A stretch of 64,000 bases of DNA, taken from positions 434,001 to 498,000 of the forward strand of contig NZ_JACJOT010000013.1 in NCBI RefSeq assembly GCF_014695715.1, in the 5' to 3' direction. A program made the position numbers and the translations under genes. Shown here piece after piece: positions 25,389-34,206 of the stretch; within the stretch, counting starts at the first letter, position 1, and each line of letters starts with the position of its first letter. The stretch is from Microcoleus sp. FACHB-68. GTDB lineage: Bacteria > Cyanobacteriota > Cyanobacteriia > Cyanobacteriales > Oscillatoriaceae. The notes under the pieces are model-generated. The model saw only the letters and a list, made by a program, of their open reading frames with translations, was not told where the DNA came from and searched no databases.

Positions 25389-26990
25389 TTACTCCTCTGT
25401 TCCCTCGTTATCCTGCTCCTTTGCCTCCTCACCCCATTTTTCCTTCGACTCAGCCGCACGCTTAGAAACTCGCTTAGAAACGCCATACAGAGGCGTTGGT
25501 GCTTCAGGGGATATAGAAGGATCAGTTTTAGGGGAAGGCAAAATTTCTAGCTGCCGGTATTTCTTCTCATCCTTCTTAGCCTTTTTCTCCAAGGGTTCTT
25601 CACGTTTGTGCGGTTCATATTTATTCTCTCCTCGGCGGCGCTGAGACGTTCCTTCCTCAGCCGTATCTTCCGCTATAACTTCATATAAAATTGCGACTTT
25701 ATCCCGATCCGTTCCCCTTCGCAAAACTCGCCCTAACCGTTGAATATACTCGCGCTGAGAACCTGTCCCCGATAGCAAGATGGCAACTTTAGCATCTGGC
25801 ACATCAACACCCTCATTTAAAACATGAGAGGCTACTAAAGCTTTATATTCACCGGCTTTAAATCGGGTGAGGATTTCATGGCGTTCTTTAACAGGTGTTT
25901 GATGGGTGAGCGCGGGAATTAGAAATTCCTGAGAAATGCGGTAAACCGTGGCATTATCTGCCGTGAAAATTAAGATACGTTCCGGGTAATGTTGGGCTAA
26001 TAAATCTGCCAGAATTCGCAATTTTCCGCCCGTTCCGAGAGCGATATCTTTGGCTTGCCGGTGGGCTAACATGGCGCGTCTTCCTGCCGGCGATCTGCAA
26101 CTGGCTTGCACAAATAGCTGCCAGCCTTTGATACTGCCGAGGGAAATATTGGATTCCCGCAAAAATTCGTTGCGAGTTTTAATCAGTTCCGTATATTGAT
26201 CACGCTCTAGTTTAGAAAGTTTGACTTTAATCTGTACAATTTCATGGTTAGCAAGTGCGCCGCCGGCAAGTTCTTCTGCCGTCTTGCGATAAATTTCTGG
26301 GCCGATTAAAGTATTTAAATCGGAATGCTTCCCATCTGTGCGCTCTGGGGTTGCAGTCAATCCCAGCCGGTAGGGGGCGATCGCATACTCTGCAATCACG
26401 CGGTTGAAGTCGGTGGGCAAGTGATGACACTCATCAAACACAATCAGGGCGTAGCGGTTGCCCAAAGTTTCTGCATGAATGGCGGCGCTGTCGTAAGTTG
26501 CAACAAGAATCGGGGTGCGATCGCGTGAACCTCCCCCCAGCAATCCCACTTCCACATCTGGGAAAGCTGCCTCTAAATGTGCATACCATTGGTGCATCAA
26601 ATCTAGCGTGGGAACCACAACCAAGGTGCTGCGGGGGGTGGCTTGCATTGCCAGTTGCGCCAAATAAGTTTTACCGGCAGCCGTCGGCAATACCACCACC
26701 CCGCAACGTCCCGCCTGCTTCCACGCTAGCAACGCTTCACTTTGATGGGCGTAAGGTTCCATTTCCATACTGGCATTGAGTTCCAGCGGTTCAAATGCCT
26801 TGGCTTCGTCGCTGATTTGGGTGCCTTCGGCTTGCAGCGCTTCCATGAGAGGGCGGTAGTCGATGGCGGGGATGCGAAATTTCTCAACGCGATCATCCCA
26901 CGTTGCAAATTCCACCCAGGCTTTACCTCTTGGGGGTGGGTGCAAAATGAGTGTGCCGCGATCAAATGTAATGGTAGATGTACGCGCCAT
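25389..26990 (-). CDS. XPB/Rad25-type superfamily 2 DNA helicase
   Basis: 533 residues from the ATG at 26990 (the 22 codons upstream of it look untranslated). The N-terminal damage-recognition-like region (FDRGTLILHPPPRGK, about 1-90) precedes a helicase core: Q-region YAHQSEALLAWK, Walker A LPTAAGKT, DECHH as motif II, motif III GLTATPER, and a C-terminal lobe with VASHVLNEGVDVPDA and QRLGRVLRR. This is the XPB family, which opens DNA for nucleotide excision repair and transcription restart in archaea and eukaryotes. The C-terminal 80 residues are charged and low-complexity. The Bax1-like DUF790 nuclease 4.3 kb downstream is the expected partner. Confidence 0.9.
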   Translation of the reverse strand: MARTSTITFDRGTLILHPPPRGKAWVEFATWDDRVEKFRIPAIDYRPLMEALQAEGTQISDEAKAFEPLELNASMEMEPYAHQSEALLAWKQAGRCGVVVLPTAAGKTYLAQLAMQATPRSTLVVVPTLDLMHQWYAHLEAAFPDVEVGLLGGGSRDRTPILVATYDSAAIHAETLGNRYALIVFDECHHLPTDFNRVIAEYAIAPYRLGLTATPERTDGKHSDLNTLIGPEIYRKTAEELAGGALANHEIVQIKVKLSKLERDQYTELIKTRNEFLRESNISLGSIKGWQLFVQASCRSPAGRRAMLAHRQAKDIALGTGGKLRILADLLAQHYPERILIFTADNATVYRISQEFLIPALTHQTPVKERHEILTRFKAGEYKALVASHVLNEGVDVPDAKVAILLSGTGSQREYIQRLGRVLRRGTDRDKVAILYEVIAEDTAEEGTSQRRRGENKYEPHKREEPLEKKAKKDEKKYRQLEILPSPKTDPSISPEAPTPLYGVSKRVSKRAAESKEKWGEEAKEQDNEGTEE

Positions 26991-27185
26991 CAGTTGGTTT
27001 AGTTGCCGGTTCCCCGTTATTTTAAGGGAGTCTGAGCTGATTTGCAGGCGCACAGTTTAGGCTGTGTGCAAACCGGCTGCTATTCCTTGGGGAGTAGATT
27101 GCACATCTGTTGAAAAATTTTGAGCTTTTTTTTAATAACTGCGTTACAAAAGTATAGAGTACCTTAATAAAAGTACAAAATAGCC

Positions 27186-27809
27186 ATGATCGATGTAAGC
27201 TGGGAGTTTAGGCTACGGCGACTGGCAACAATATTGTCTGTCGCAATTTTGACACTGGCGCTAATGGCGGCAATTACGGGCGGGCTTTTGGCGTTTTATT
27301 ACCAACCGAGTGCCGGTGGTGCTTATAATTCGCTGGAAACTATCACCAATGAAGTTCCGTTTGGTTGGCTAATTCGGAGTGTGCATAATATTGCCGGTAA
27401 TGGATTAGTTGGGCTGGGATTAATTCAAATTGTGGTGATGTTTCTGGGTGAAAAGTTTCGCCGCAGTTGGATTGCCGGTTGGATTAGCAATATTTTGCTC
27501 GTTTTGACGGCAATTGGTTTAGGTTGGACTGCAATGCTTTTAGATTGGAGTCAGGAAGGTTTCTGGCGTTTCCGCATTGAGGTGGCAACGATTGAGGCGA
27601 TTCCTTTAATAGGCTCCCAATTAGTTGCAATTTTAACAGGTGGTAGCGGGGTGAGTACGGTGACTGTGCAACATTTATATGCCCTACACAGTTACGCCTT
27701 GCCATTGGGTGCAATCGCTTTGGCAACTGTGCATTTAATCAGTCTGTTGATGTTGCAGCAACAGGAAAGAAGGGAAAAGCAAAACGAACTGCTTGAGGCA
27801 AATAGTTAG
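27186..27809 (+). CDS. Divergent cytochrome b6-like membrane protein
   Basis: 207 residues and four membrane helices, similar in length and plan to PetB (about 215). Compared with cytochrome b6, three of the four haem-ligand histidines are present: H67 (RSVHNIAG), H168 (LYALHSYALP) and H183, with the normal 15-residue spacing in helix D. The position 14 after H67, where b6 has its second helix-B histidine, is Q81 (LIQIVVMF). The covalent-haem cysteine of b6 (C35) is a leucine here. So at most one normal b haem is predicted, and this is a paralogue and not the photosynthetic PetB. No petD or Rieske subunit is adjacent. Its electron-transfer partner is unknown. Confidence 0.8.
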   Translation: MIDVSWEFRLRRLATILSVAILTLALMAAITGGLLAFYYQPSAGGAYNSLETITNEVPFGWLIRSVHNIAGNGLVGLGLIQIVVMFLGEKFRRSWIAGWISNILLVLTAIGLGWTAMLLDWSQEGFWRFRIEVATIEAIPLIGSQLVAILTGGSGVSTVTVQHLYALHSYALPLGAIALATVHLISLLMLQQQERREKQNELLEANS

Positions 27810-27843
27810 CCGGTTGTTTTGAAGAAAAAATGTGTTTGGCTTT

Positions 27844-27889
27844 AAAGGCAATTCTTCTGTGCCGATTTATTTTTAGGAGAATTGCCTTT
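27844..27889 (+). terminator. Stem-loop after the cytochrome b6-like gene
   Basis: AAAGGCAATTCTTCT (27844-27858) pairs with AGGAGAATTGCCTTT (27875-27889) at 14 of 15 positions around a 16-base loop. It starts 34 bases past the stop codon. The trailing sequence is only moderately T-rich, so it may act as a terminator or a 3'-end stabiliser. Confidence 0.55.
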
Positions 27890-28057
27890 ACTATCTTTAA
27901 GCCAAAGAAGTTTATTATAAAGAAATAACGATCAAATAATTATCAAATCGCAAATATTTTACTGATATGACTTGGGGACAATGTCAATTTACGGAATAAA
28001 CAAGCTTTAGTGATATCTAAAATTAATGCCGGCAGAAATTTTCCCCTATTCTCAACC

Positions 28058-28843
28058 TTATAATTGCTCTGGATCAATCCCCAGCGAACGCAACCTTTCT
28101 TCTAACGCTTGCGCCCTAAGTCGTTCCTGTTCTAACAACGTTTGCGTCTGCTCAAGTTGCTGCTGCACTACCTGCTTTTGTTGCCGTTCCTGTTCAGTTC
28201 GTTCTTCTGACCATAACAGCAGATTTCCTTCAGCATCCCACCAACGTAACCAATGGCCGGTTCTCAGTTCGTGGCTACCTTCCCAAACTCCTAAAAATAA
28301 GTCTAAACCTGGAATCCAATAACGCCCCGGCTCATTCGGTTTTTGGGTTTTATAGTGCCCAGATTCTAGAGCATAAACCTCAATGCGACCTGTATCTGGT
28401 CGGAAAATCACATAGATGGGAACTTGAATAACTTGTTCATAAAAGAACCATTTGCCCACACTTTCAGTAAACTCAACAGAATATTCTTCACCGTAAGTTG
28501 CTGATAGAAACTCCATCACGACTTGCGGGATCGTTCCTTGTGTGTGCGGTGTGTAGCTGCGACGGGGTTTGCTTGACTGCCAAGGCTGCACCGGCTTCAC
28601 ATACATCCAGTCTGGTGCTTTGCAGATCATTCGCTCGTCTATCGCCGCACACAAGGCAAAATTAGACACGATCAGCGCTTCTTGCGATAACTCAGGCAAG
28701 AAGCTCAAAGGTTGACTCAGTGCCGCTGCAATTAAGGGCTGGTCGGTATTTTCCACAGGATCGTCAGGCAGGATAAAATCATCGGGCAGTAAGGGCCAGG
28801 TAATTGATAGTTGGTGGACGGGTTTTTGAGTGACGGCAGACAT
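28058..28843 (-). CDS. Uma2 family (DUF820) restriction-endonuclease-like protein, long form
   Basis: 261 residues. Residues about 45-195 have the Uma2/DUF820 layout (PQVVMEFLSATYGEE, a strand-rich nuclease-like fold, YALESGHYKTQ, IPGLDLFLGVWEG). A Gln/Glu-rich coiled coil follows (about 210-255) and ends LGIDPEQL, a tail common to cyanobacterial Uma2 proteins. These proteins are numerous in cyanobacteria and carry a PD-(D/E)xK-type fold; cleavage activity and biological role remain unproven. Its stop lies 248 bases from the cytochrome b6-like gene. A second member lies at 32162-32866. Confidence 0.82.
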   Translation of the reverse strand: MSAVTQKPVHQLSITWPLLPDDFILPDDPVENTDQPLIAAALSQPLSFLPELSQEALIVSNFALCAAIDERMICKAPDWMYVKPVQPWQSSKPRRSYTPHTQGTIPQVVMEFLSATYGEEYSVEFTESVGKWFFYEQVIQVPIYVIFRPDTGRIEVYALESGHYKTQKPNEPGRYWIPGLDLFLGVWEGSHELRTGHWLRWWDAEGNLLLWSEERTEQERQQKQVVQQQLEQTQTLLEQERLRAQALEERLRSLGIDPEQL

Positions 28844-28905
28844 AATTTAACCTCATCCTGGTGCCGGCTTAAAATGTTATATATATCTTAAACCGTTTTC
28901 TATTA

Positions 28906-29364
28906 TTAAGCCTCATTTCCCACAAGTGGCACCACAGAAATTAATTCAGAAAAGCGGTTAAAATCTGCAACATGGTGCGTGAGTAATTGACCAATTCCAT
29001 AAACTAACATCGTGGCAACAATATTCGCATCGTGTACTTGCCGGCCACCGACAGGTATTTCCTCCATCAGCCTTAAAAGTTGTTCCGTTACCTCTGCATT
29101 ATCTTCAGCCACGCGAAATTGAGTTTGAAATAGGCGAACATCCTCAATCAATACCTCAATAGGATGGACATTAGTAAATTGCTGAGGACGAGTCAGGGTG
29201 GCTAAATATTCCCGCAATACCTGCCGGCTGATCCATAACTCGCTGCCAGCATCATAAAGGCGTTGAATCGCCTGTAGCGCAACTTCGTGAAACGGAGACT
29301 CTTCAACATTCGCGTACACTAGAATGTTGGTGTCGAGAAAAAATATAGCGTTATTTTCCATCAT
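28906..29364 (-). CDS. PIN-domain ribonuclease toxin (VapC-like)
   Basis: 152 residues from the ATG at 29364, which overlaps the end of the upstream antitoxin-like gene. It is a PIN domain: FLDTNILVY supplies the first acidic residue, REYL the second, and HDANIVATML the third and fourth positions. PIN toxins cut RNA, often tRNA or rRNA, when freed from their antitoxin. The closely coupled small gene upstream supports a toxin-antitoxin pair. An alternative start lies six codons upstream. Confidence 0.82.
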   Translation of the reverse strand: MMENNAIFFLDTNILVYANVEESPFHEVALQAIQRLYDAGSELWISRQVLREYLATLTRPQQFTNVHPIEVLIEDVRLFQTQFRVAEDNAEVTEQLLRLMEEIPVGGRQVHDANIVATMLVYGIGQLLTHHVADFNRFSELISVVPLVGNEA

Positions 29365-29593
29365 CACCATAAATATCCTCACGTCTCAGGGAAAGGTCAG
29401 CCGGCCAAGCGCCGTAACTGCGTACTGGGAAGTTTAGCGGGGGACGTTCTTTTTTTGTTGCCGGCACTTCATTCACCGGCTTTTCATCAATTACTAGCAC
29501 CACGTGATGCTCACCTGGGGTAATATCTGGAGGTAACTGCACCGTCATTTGGCGATTTTCTGTGACTGTAGCAACCGTTTCAATCATTTTCAT
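29351..29593 (-). CDS. Antitoxin-like partner of the PIN toxin (VapB-like)
   Basis: 80 residues: an N-terminal beta segment (ETVATVTENRQMTVQLPPDI) of the kind that often binds DNA or dimerises in AbrB-like antitoxins, and a charged C-terminal half (LSLRREDIYGDDGK) likely to block the toxin active site. Its stop overlaps the toxin start (ATGATGGAAAATAA), the usual coupled toxin-antitoxin layout. The family assignment rests mainly on context. Confidence 0.68.
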   Translation of the reverse strand: MKMIETVATVTENRQMTVQLPPDITPGEHHVVLVIDEKPVNEVPATKKERPPLNFPVRSYGAWPADLSLRREDIYGDDGK

Positions 29594-29724
29594 AACATTA
29601 TTTCGATTTCTAACTATGACATAATTATCTTATCTTGAAATTCTGGCATTTTGTGGAGTGGTGCCGGCACCCACTGCTTATTACTCAATGCTGTAGTAAA
29701 CTTTATTCAGCATTGAAAAAAACT

Positions 29725-30492
29725 ATGCAAAAAGATAACGAAATTGCTGTTGAATTCCGGGAGGTGAGTTACACCGTTAACCACCGGAAACTGGTGTCAG
29801 ATTTAAATTTCACCGTCCGTCAAGGAGAAGCGCTGGTACTTTTGGGACGCAGCGGCAGCGGCAAAACTACCACGATGAAACTGATTAATCACCTGCTGAT
29901 ACCCACCAGTGGTGAAGTTTTGGTGCAAGGTAAACCCACAACTGAATGGAACCCGATTCAACTGCGTCGGCGTATCGGTTATGTGATTCAAGAAATCGGG
30001 TTATTTCCCCATTTCACAGTTGAGAAAAATGTCGGTTTAGTGCCGGCTTTGGAAGGTTGGAAACCCAAGCAAATTAAAACACGAGTTTATGAATTATTGC
30101 ATCTAGTTGGCTTAGCTCCAGAGGACTTTGTAAACCGATATCCCCATCAACTTTCTGGAGGACAACGTCAGCGGGTTGGTGTCGCTAGAGCACTCGCTGC
30201 CGATCCGCCGGTGATGTTGATGGATGAACCTTTTGGCGCACTCGATCCGATTACACGATTGGAAATTCAAAAAGAGTTTGGCCGGCTGCAAAAAGAATTA
30301 GGAAAGACGGTCATTTTTGTTACTCACGACATTCAAGAAGCATTCATTTTAGCCACGCGAATTGGTTTAATGGAGGAAGGTCGAATGGTGGTGTTAGGGA
30401 CGTCGGCAGAATTTTTGCGATCGCAACACCCAGAAGCCTGCGCTTTTATGGCTTGTCTGAAATCGCTTGAACCAACGCAGGATGGGCAATGA
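29725..30492 (+). CDS. Osmoprotectant ABC transporter, ATP-binding subunit
   Basis: 255 residues from ATG 29725 (30 codons of upstream open frame look non-coding). Walker A is GRSGSGKTT, the Q-loop is IQEIGLF, the signature is LSGGQRQRVG and Walker B is VMLMDEPFGALD, followed by the H-loop VTHD. The sequence is closest in plan to OpuCA/OpuBA (glycine betaine/choline/carnitine). No CBS domain follows the ATPase, so an ionic-strength switch of the OpuA type is absent. Its stop overlaps the permease ATG by four bases. Confidence 0.88.
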   Translation: MQKDNEIAVEFREVSYTVNHRKLVSDLNFTVRQGEALVLLGRSGSGKTTTMKLINHLLIPTSGEVLVQGKPTTEWNPIQLRRRIGYVIQEIGLFPHFTVEKNVGLVPALEGWKPKQIKTRVYELLHLVGLAPEDFVNRYPHQLSGGQRQRVGVARALAADPPVMLMDEPFGALDPITRLEIQKEFGRLQKELGKTVIFVTHDIQEAFILATRIGLMEEGRMVVLGTSAEFLRSQHPEACAFMACLKSLEPTQDGQ

Positions 30493-31124
30493 ATACTGAT
30501 TTTTTTCTGTTTAAATACGCCACAGAAATTCTAACACGCACCGGCGAACACTTATTACTCGTGGGGATTTCCATTGCCATTGCTACTTTAGCCGGCATTC
30601 CTTTGGGAATTTTAATCACCCGCAAGCCAGGATTTATCAAGCCTATTTTGGGTTTTGCCAATGTTATGCAAACGGTTCCGAGTTTGGCACTTTTTGGCTT
30701 TTTGATTTCTGTGCCATTGCTGGGGGGAATTGGCAATAATCCGGCAATTGTCGCGCTTATATTGTACTCGCTGCTGCCGATTATCCGCAATACATATACC
30801 GGAATTATCGGGGTAGATCCAGCAGTTCGAGAAGCCGGTCGCGGGATGGGAATGACTGATTGGCAACTGCTTTATCAAGTCGAAATTCCGCTGGCACTGG
30901 GCGTTATTTTGGCGGGTGTGCGAGTCGCTACTGTGATTGCCATTGGTATTGCAACCATCGCACCGGCAATTGGTGCCGGCGGCTTAGGGGTGTTTATTTT
31001 TCGGGGTATTTCTGTCGTCAACAACCAGCTAATTCTTGCTGGGGCAATTCCGGCAGCCGCGCTGGCATTACTTGTAGATTTTGCCATCGGTTGGTTTGAA
31101 AAACAATTAATGATTGAAAAGTGA
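30489..31124 (+). CDS. Osmoprotectant ABC transporter, permease subunit
   Basis: 211 residues, five to six membrane helices, of the OpuCB/ProW-like family. The EAA-type loop is seen as VREAGRGMGMTDWQLLYQVEIPLALGVILAG, with the inter-helix motif P-L-A that docks on the ATPase. It overlaps the genes on both sides, so the three subunits are translationally coupled. The ABC module appears to have a single permease gene, which should form a homodimer. Confidence 0.88.
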   Translation: MNTDFFLFKYATEILTRTGEHLLLVGISIAIATLAGIPLGILITRKPGFIKPILGFANVMQTVPSLALFGFLISVPLLGGIGNNPAIVALILYSLLPIIRNTYTGIIGVDPAVREAGRGMGMTDWQLLYQVEIPLALGVILAGVRVATVIAIGIATIAPAIGAGGLGVFIFRGISVVNNQLILAGAIPAAALALLVDFAIGWFEKQLMIEK

Positions 31125-32041
31125 AAAGACTTCTTTGTTTTGCTTTTTGCATTTTGACTTTTGCCTGTATCGTTGCCGGCTGCAATACAAACAAAGCCGG
31201 TGGTGGCGGCGGTGACATTGTGATTGGCTCAAAAAATTTCACAGAACAAGTCATTTTAGGAGAGCTTGTAGCGCAGCAGATCGAAGCAAAAACCGGCTTA
31301 AAAGTTGAAAGAAAACTTAACTTAGGCGGCACCGGCATCTGTCACGAAGGCGTAAAGTCTGGCCAACTAGATGCTTATATTGAATACACCGGCACTGCTT
31401 TCACTTCTATTTTAAAAGAGAAAACAATCAGCAACCCTAAAGCAGTTTACAAGCAGGTTAAACAACAATATGCCAGTAAGTTTGAGTTAGAAGTAACAGA
31501 ACCATTAGGTTTTGAAAATACCTTTGCAATGGTTGTGCGCGGCGCAGATGCTCAACGCTTGAATATTGCCACACTTTCGCAAGCCGCTAAATATACACCC
31601 CAATGGCAAGCCGGCTTCGGTTACGAATTTATTGAGCGAGAGGATGGATTTCCGGGATTAGCTAAAACTTACGGGTTAAAATTTGAAAAATCTCCCAAAA
31701 TTATGGATTTGGGGTTAATGTATCGAGCGTTAGTCGAGAAAAAGGTCGATATGGTTGCCGGCAACTCAACAGATGGTCAAATTGCCACGTTAAATTTAGT
31801 AATTCTCAAGGATGATAAGCAATATTTTCCTCCTTACGAAGCCGTGCCAATTGTCCGCAAGGAAACTTTAAGAAAACACCCCAAATTACGCGAAGCATTC
31901 AAGGCATTGGGAGGAATCATCACTGCCAAGGAAATGCAGCAAATGAACTATCAAGTCGATGGAGAATTTCGCAAAGTCGAAGAAGTCGTGCGTGATTTTT
32001 TACAAGCAAAAGGATTATTAAGCCGCCAGCAAAACAGATAA
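31121..32041 (+). CDS. Osmoprotectant ABC transporter, substrate-binding lipoprotein
   Basis: 306 residues from a GTG start inside the permease stop. A signal peptide ends in the lipobox IVAGC. The mature part is an OpuAC/ProX-type binding protein: IVIGSKNFTEQVILGEL, then GGTGICHEGVKSGQLDAYIEYTGTA, DLGLMYRALVEKKVDMVAGNSTDG. It should deliver glycine betaine, choline or a similar compatible solute. The last codons (AACAGATAA) are part of a dispersed repeat, so the C-terminus was probably shaped by repeat insertion. Confidence 0.88.
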   Translation: MKRLLCFAFCILTFACIVAGCNTNKAGGGGGDIVIGSKNFTEQVILGELVAQQIEAKTGLKVERKLNLGGTGICHEGVKSGQLDAYIEYTGTAFTSILKEKTISNPKAVYKQVKQQYASKFELEVTEPLGFENTFAMVVRGADAQRLNIATLSQAAKYTPQWQAGFGYEFIEREDGFPGLAKTYGLKFEKSPKIMDLGLMYRALVEKKVDMVAGNSTDGQIATLNLVILKDDKQYFPPYEAVPIVRKETLRKHPKLREAFKALGGIITAKEMQQMNYQVDGEFRKVEEVVRDFLQAKGLLSRQQNR

Positions 32042-32153
32042 ACACAGATAGCTAAATTCTATCTTTATCTGTGTTTATCTGTGGACGCAGGTGGAACTTG
32101 GATGACGAGCGCAGCACATTCAAGTTTCACCTGCGGAATCTGTGGTTAAAAAA
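32034..32153. repeat. Dispersed CAGAT intergenic repeat, copy 3, with nested inverted repeats
   Basis: ACAGATAAACACAGATA (32034-32050) and TATCTGTGTTTATCTGT (32066-32082) form a perfect 17-bp inverted repeat. Inside the next part, GCAGGTGGAACTTG (32087-32100) and CAAGTTTCACCTGC (32121-32134) pair at 13 of 14 positions. The block ends TCTGTGGTTAAAAAA. The stop codon of the binding-protein gene falls within its first arm. Confidence 0.75.
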
Positions 32154-32161
32154 TCTTTCCT

Positions 32162-32866
32162 CTATCCAAACTCCTCTGGATTAACTCCCATTTCTAACAG
32201 CTTTTGCCGTAAACGTTCCGCTTTTGCTTCAGCATTTTCTGCTCGTTGGCGTTCCGCCTCTGCGCGTTGGCGTTCTTGCACTTCCGCTTCTTCTGGAGTG
32301 GGAACCAGTTCTCTCTCTGGGGTAAAAAACCGCAACTGTTCTTCTAAAATACCTAAATACAATTGCAATTCCTCACTCCAAAGCCATTCCCGCTCATTTG
32401 GCTCAATCTCTTCATAGCGACGGTAGATGAGCTTAAACCCCTTGAATTCTAATTTATAAGGGTCAAACCAAAAATATTCAGGAGTGCGAAAAATATCTTG
32501 GTAAAGCTGTTTTTTTAACCCTCGGTCAGTTTGAGCCGTACTATCAGAAAGAATTTCTAGAATTAAGTTAGGATACTTGCCGTCTTCTTCCCAAACAACC
32601 CAACTTTTGCGCTCTTTGCGTTCGGTGTTTAAAACAACAAAAAAATCTGGCCCCCGCACGTCTTCTGATTTACGTTGCCGGGTGCTGTAGTAAATACTCA
32701 TGTTTCCGCCGGCAAAGAAATCCTGCCGGCTGCCCCACAACCGTTCTAAGCAGGTTAATAGTAGAATTAATTGTTTCAGATGCCGGTAAGTTTCCAATTG
32801 TGGTTCCTCACTCAGTAAATCGCCGGCTGGAAACACTGGAATCTCAGATGGAGTGCTTTCTACCAT
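32162..32866 (-). CDS. Uma2 family (DUF820) restriction-endonuclease-like protein
   Basis: 234 residues. A core with VRGPDFFVVLN and PNLILEILSDST, the D and ExL positions of the Uma2/DUF820 nuclease-like fold, followed by RGLKKQLYQ and FDPYKLEFKG. The C-terminal 60 residues are a Glu/Arg-rich coiled coil (RQRAEAERQRAENAEAKAE) ending LLEMGVNPEEFG, the tail found on many cyanobacterial members. Function is unproven; it is a relative of 28058-28843 but clearly divergent. Confidence 0.85.
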   Translation of the reverse strand: MVESTPSEIPVFPAGDLLSEEPQLETYRHLKQLILLLTCLERLWGSRQDFFAGGNMSIYYSTRQRKSEDVRGPDFFVVLNTERKERKSWVVWEEDGKYPNLILEILSDSTAQTDRGLKKQLYQDIFRTPEYFWFDPYKLEFKGFKLIYRRYEEIEPNEREWLWSEELQLYLGILEEQLRFFTPERELVPTPEEAEVQERQRAEAERQRAENAEAKAERLRQKLLEMGVNPEEFG

Positions 32867-33039
32867 ATCGCATAGCCCAGATAGCAGCAGCTTATGTTGA
32901 TTTTTAATTCTATTGTATCGAAGTATATGCTAAATAAAAATAGTATAATTGTTTAAGAGATGGAAAAATTTATAGCTTCATATTAACTCGCTCTAAAACT
33001 GCTTTTGTCGTAATTGATATAACTCAATAAGTATCAAAA

Positions 33040-34056
33040 ATGGTTACATCTGACGCAATTTTACTCAACGACTGGCACGTTGTAGCCAAATCGGAAGACT
33101 TGCCACCGGCAACCATCCTGCCGGCACGTTTGTTGGGAGAAAACTTAGTGTTGTGGCGCAACGGAGATCACATCATGGCATGGAAAGACGTGTGTCCTCA
33201 CCGAGGTGCGCGTCTTTCGATGGGGAATATCTCCGGTGATACCCTCATTTGTCCCTATCATGGCTTAGCTTACGATACTAAAGGACAATGTACATACATA
33301 CCTGCCCATCCAGATTTACTGCCGCCGGCACGCGCCCATGTTCAAACTTACCAGGCATACGAATTTTATGACTTAATTTGGGTGCGTCTTGGCGCAGATT
33401 CGCAAGCCATAATCAAAGATAAAAAAGACGATTCCGAGGTTGAGTCCATCATCCCACCTTCCTTTCCAGAGTGGGAAAATCCAGCTTTTCGCAAATTCCT
33501 CTGCGGCTCTTACAAATACCATTCCAGCGGATTTCGAGCCATTGAAAATTTCCTAGATGTGTCCCATTTCCCATTCGTGCATGATGGATTGCTAGGCGAT
33601 CGCAACCGTACCGCCACCGCAGACTATGAAGTGGAAGTCGAGAAAAATGGCATCTCACTCCGCAATGTGCGCGTCTGGCAACCCGATCCAGACGGCACCG
33701 GCACGGGAGGAGAAGTTACTTACAATTACCGCGTCTTGCGCCCCCTGACGGCGTATTTTGTGAAGCAGTCGCCAGCCGGCGAATTGACAATTTTCTTTAC
33801 CGTCACGCCGGTGAATGAGGAAGAATGTTTAGGGTGGATGTGGATCACCATGAATTACGGGCATGAGATCCCAGAAGCAGAATTACGAGCATTTCAAGAT
33901 AAAGTTGTCCGGCAAGATATTCCGATTGTGGAATCCCAGCAACCTAAGCGTCTCCCATTAGATTTGCCGGCAGAATTTCACCTACCTTGTGATCGCGCCT
34001 CCATAGCTTATCGTAAATGGTTAAAACAATTCGGCGTTACTTTTGGAACAGTTTAG
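33040..34056 (+). CDS. Rieske non-haem iron oxygenase
   Basis: 338 residues. The Rieske 2Fe-2S motif C-x-H...C-x2-H is complete (C52, H54, C71, H74: CPHRGARLSMG, then CPYHGLAYD). The mononuclear iron site shows D173-x2-H176-x4-H181 (NFLDVSHFPFVH). This is the ring-hydroxylating/PaO-like oxygenase class, which includes chlorophyll breakdown enzymes and demethylases such as VanA; the substrate cannot be told from sequence. No reductase gene is next to it. It runs divergently from the Uma2 gene and is followed by a dispersed repeat. Confidence 0.9.
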   Translation: MVTSDAILLNDWHVVAKSEDLPPATILPARLLGENLVLWRNGDHIMAWKDVCPHRGARLSMGNISGDTLICPYHGLAYDTKGQCTYIPAHPDLLPPARAHVQTYQAYEFYDLIWVRLGADSQAIIKDKKDDSEVESIIPPSFPEWENPAFRKFLCGSYKYHSSGFRAIENFLDVSHFPFVHDGLLGDRNRTATADYEVEVEKNGISLRNVRVWQPDPDGTGTGGEVTYNYRVLRPLTAYFVKQSPAGELTIFFTVTPVNEEECLGWMWITMNYGHEIPEAELRAFQDKVVRQDIPIVESQQPKRLPLDLPAEFHLPCDRASIAYRKWLKQFGVTFGTV

Positions 34057-34074
34057 ATTAGATAAAATCACCGA

Positions 34075-34157
34075 TGCACACAGATAAATTATCTGTATAT
34101 GCCTGACGGCACGCTGCGCTATCATCTGCGTTTATCTGCGTGCATCTGCGGTTAAAA
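34075..34157. repeat. Dispersed CAGAT intergenic repeat, copy 4
   Basis: Starts GCACACAGATAAATTATCTGT and ends ATCTGCGTGCATCTGCGG then TTAAAAA. It sits immediately after the Rieske oxygenase stop codon and shows the same palindromic logic as the copy at 22913. Confidence 0.65.
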
Positions 34158-34206
34158 ATTTTCTAATTCCAGTTTTTTCTAAAACCCTCACTTACCAACA
34201 CCGGCA

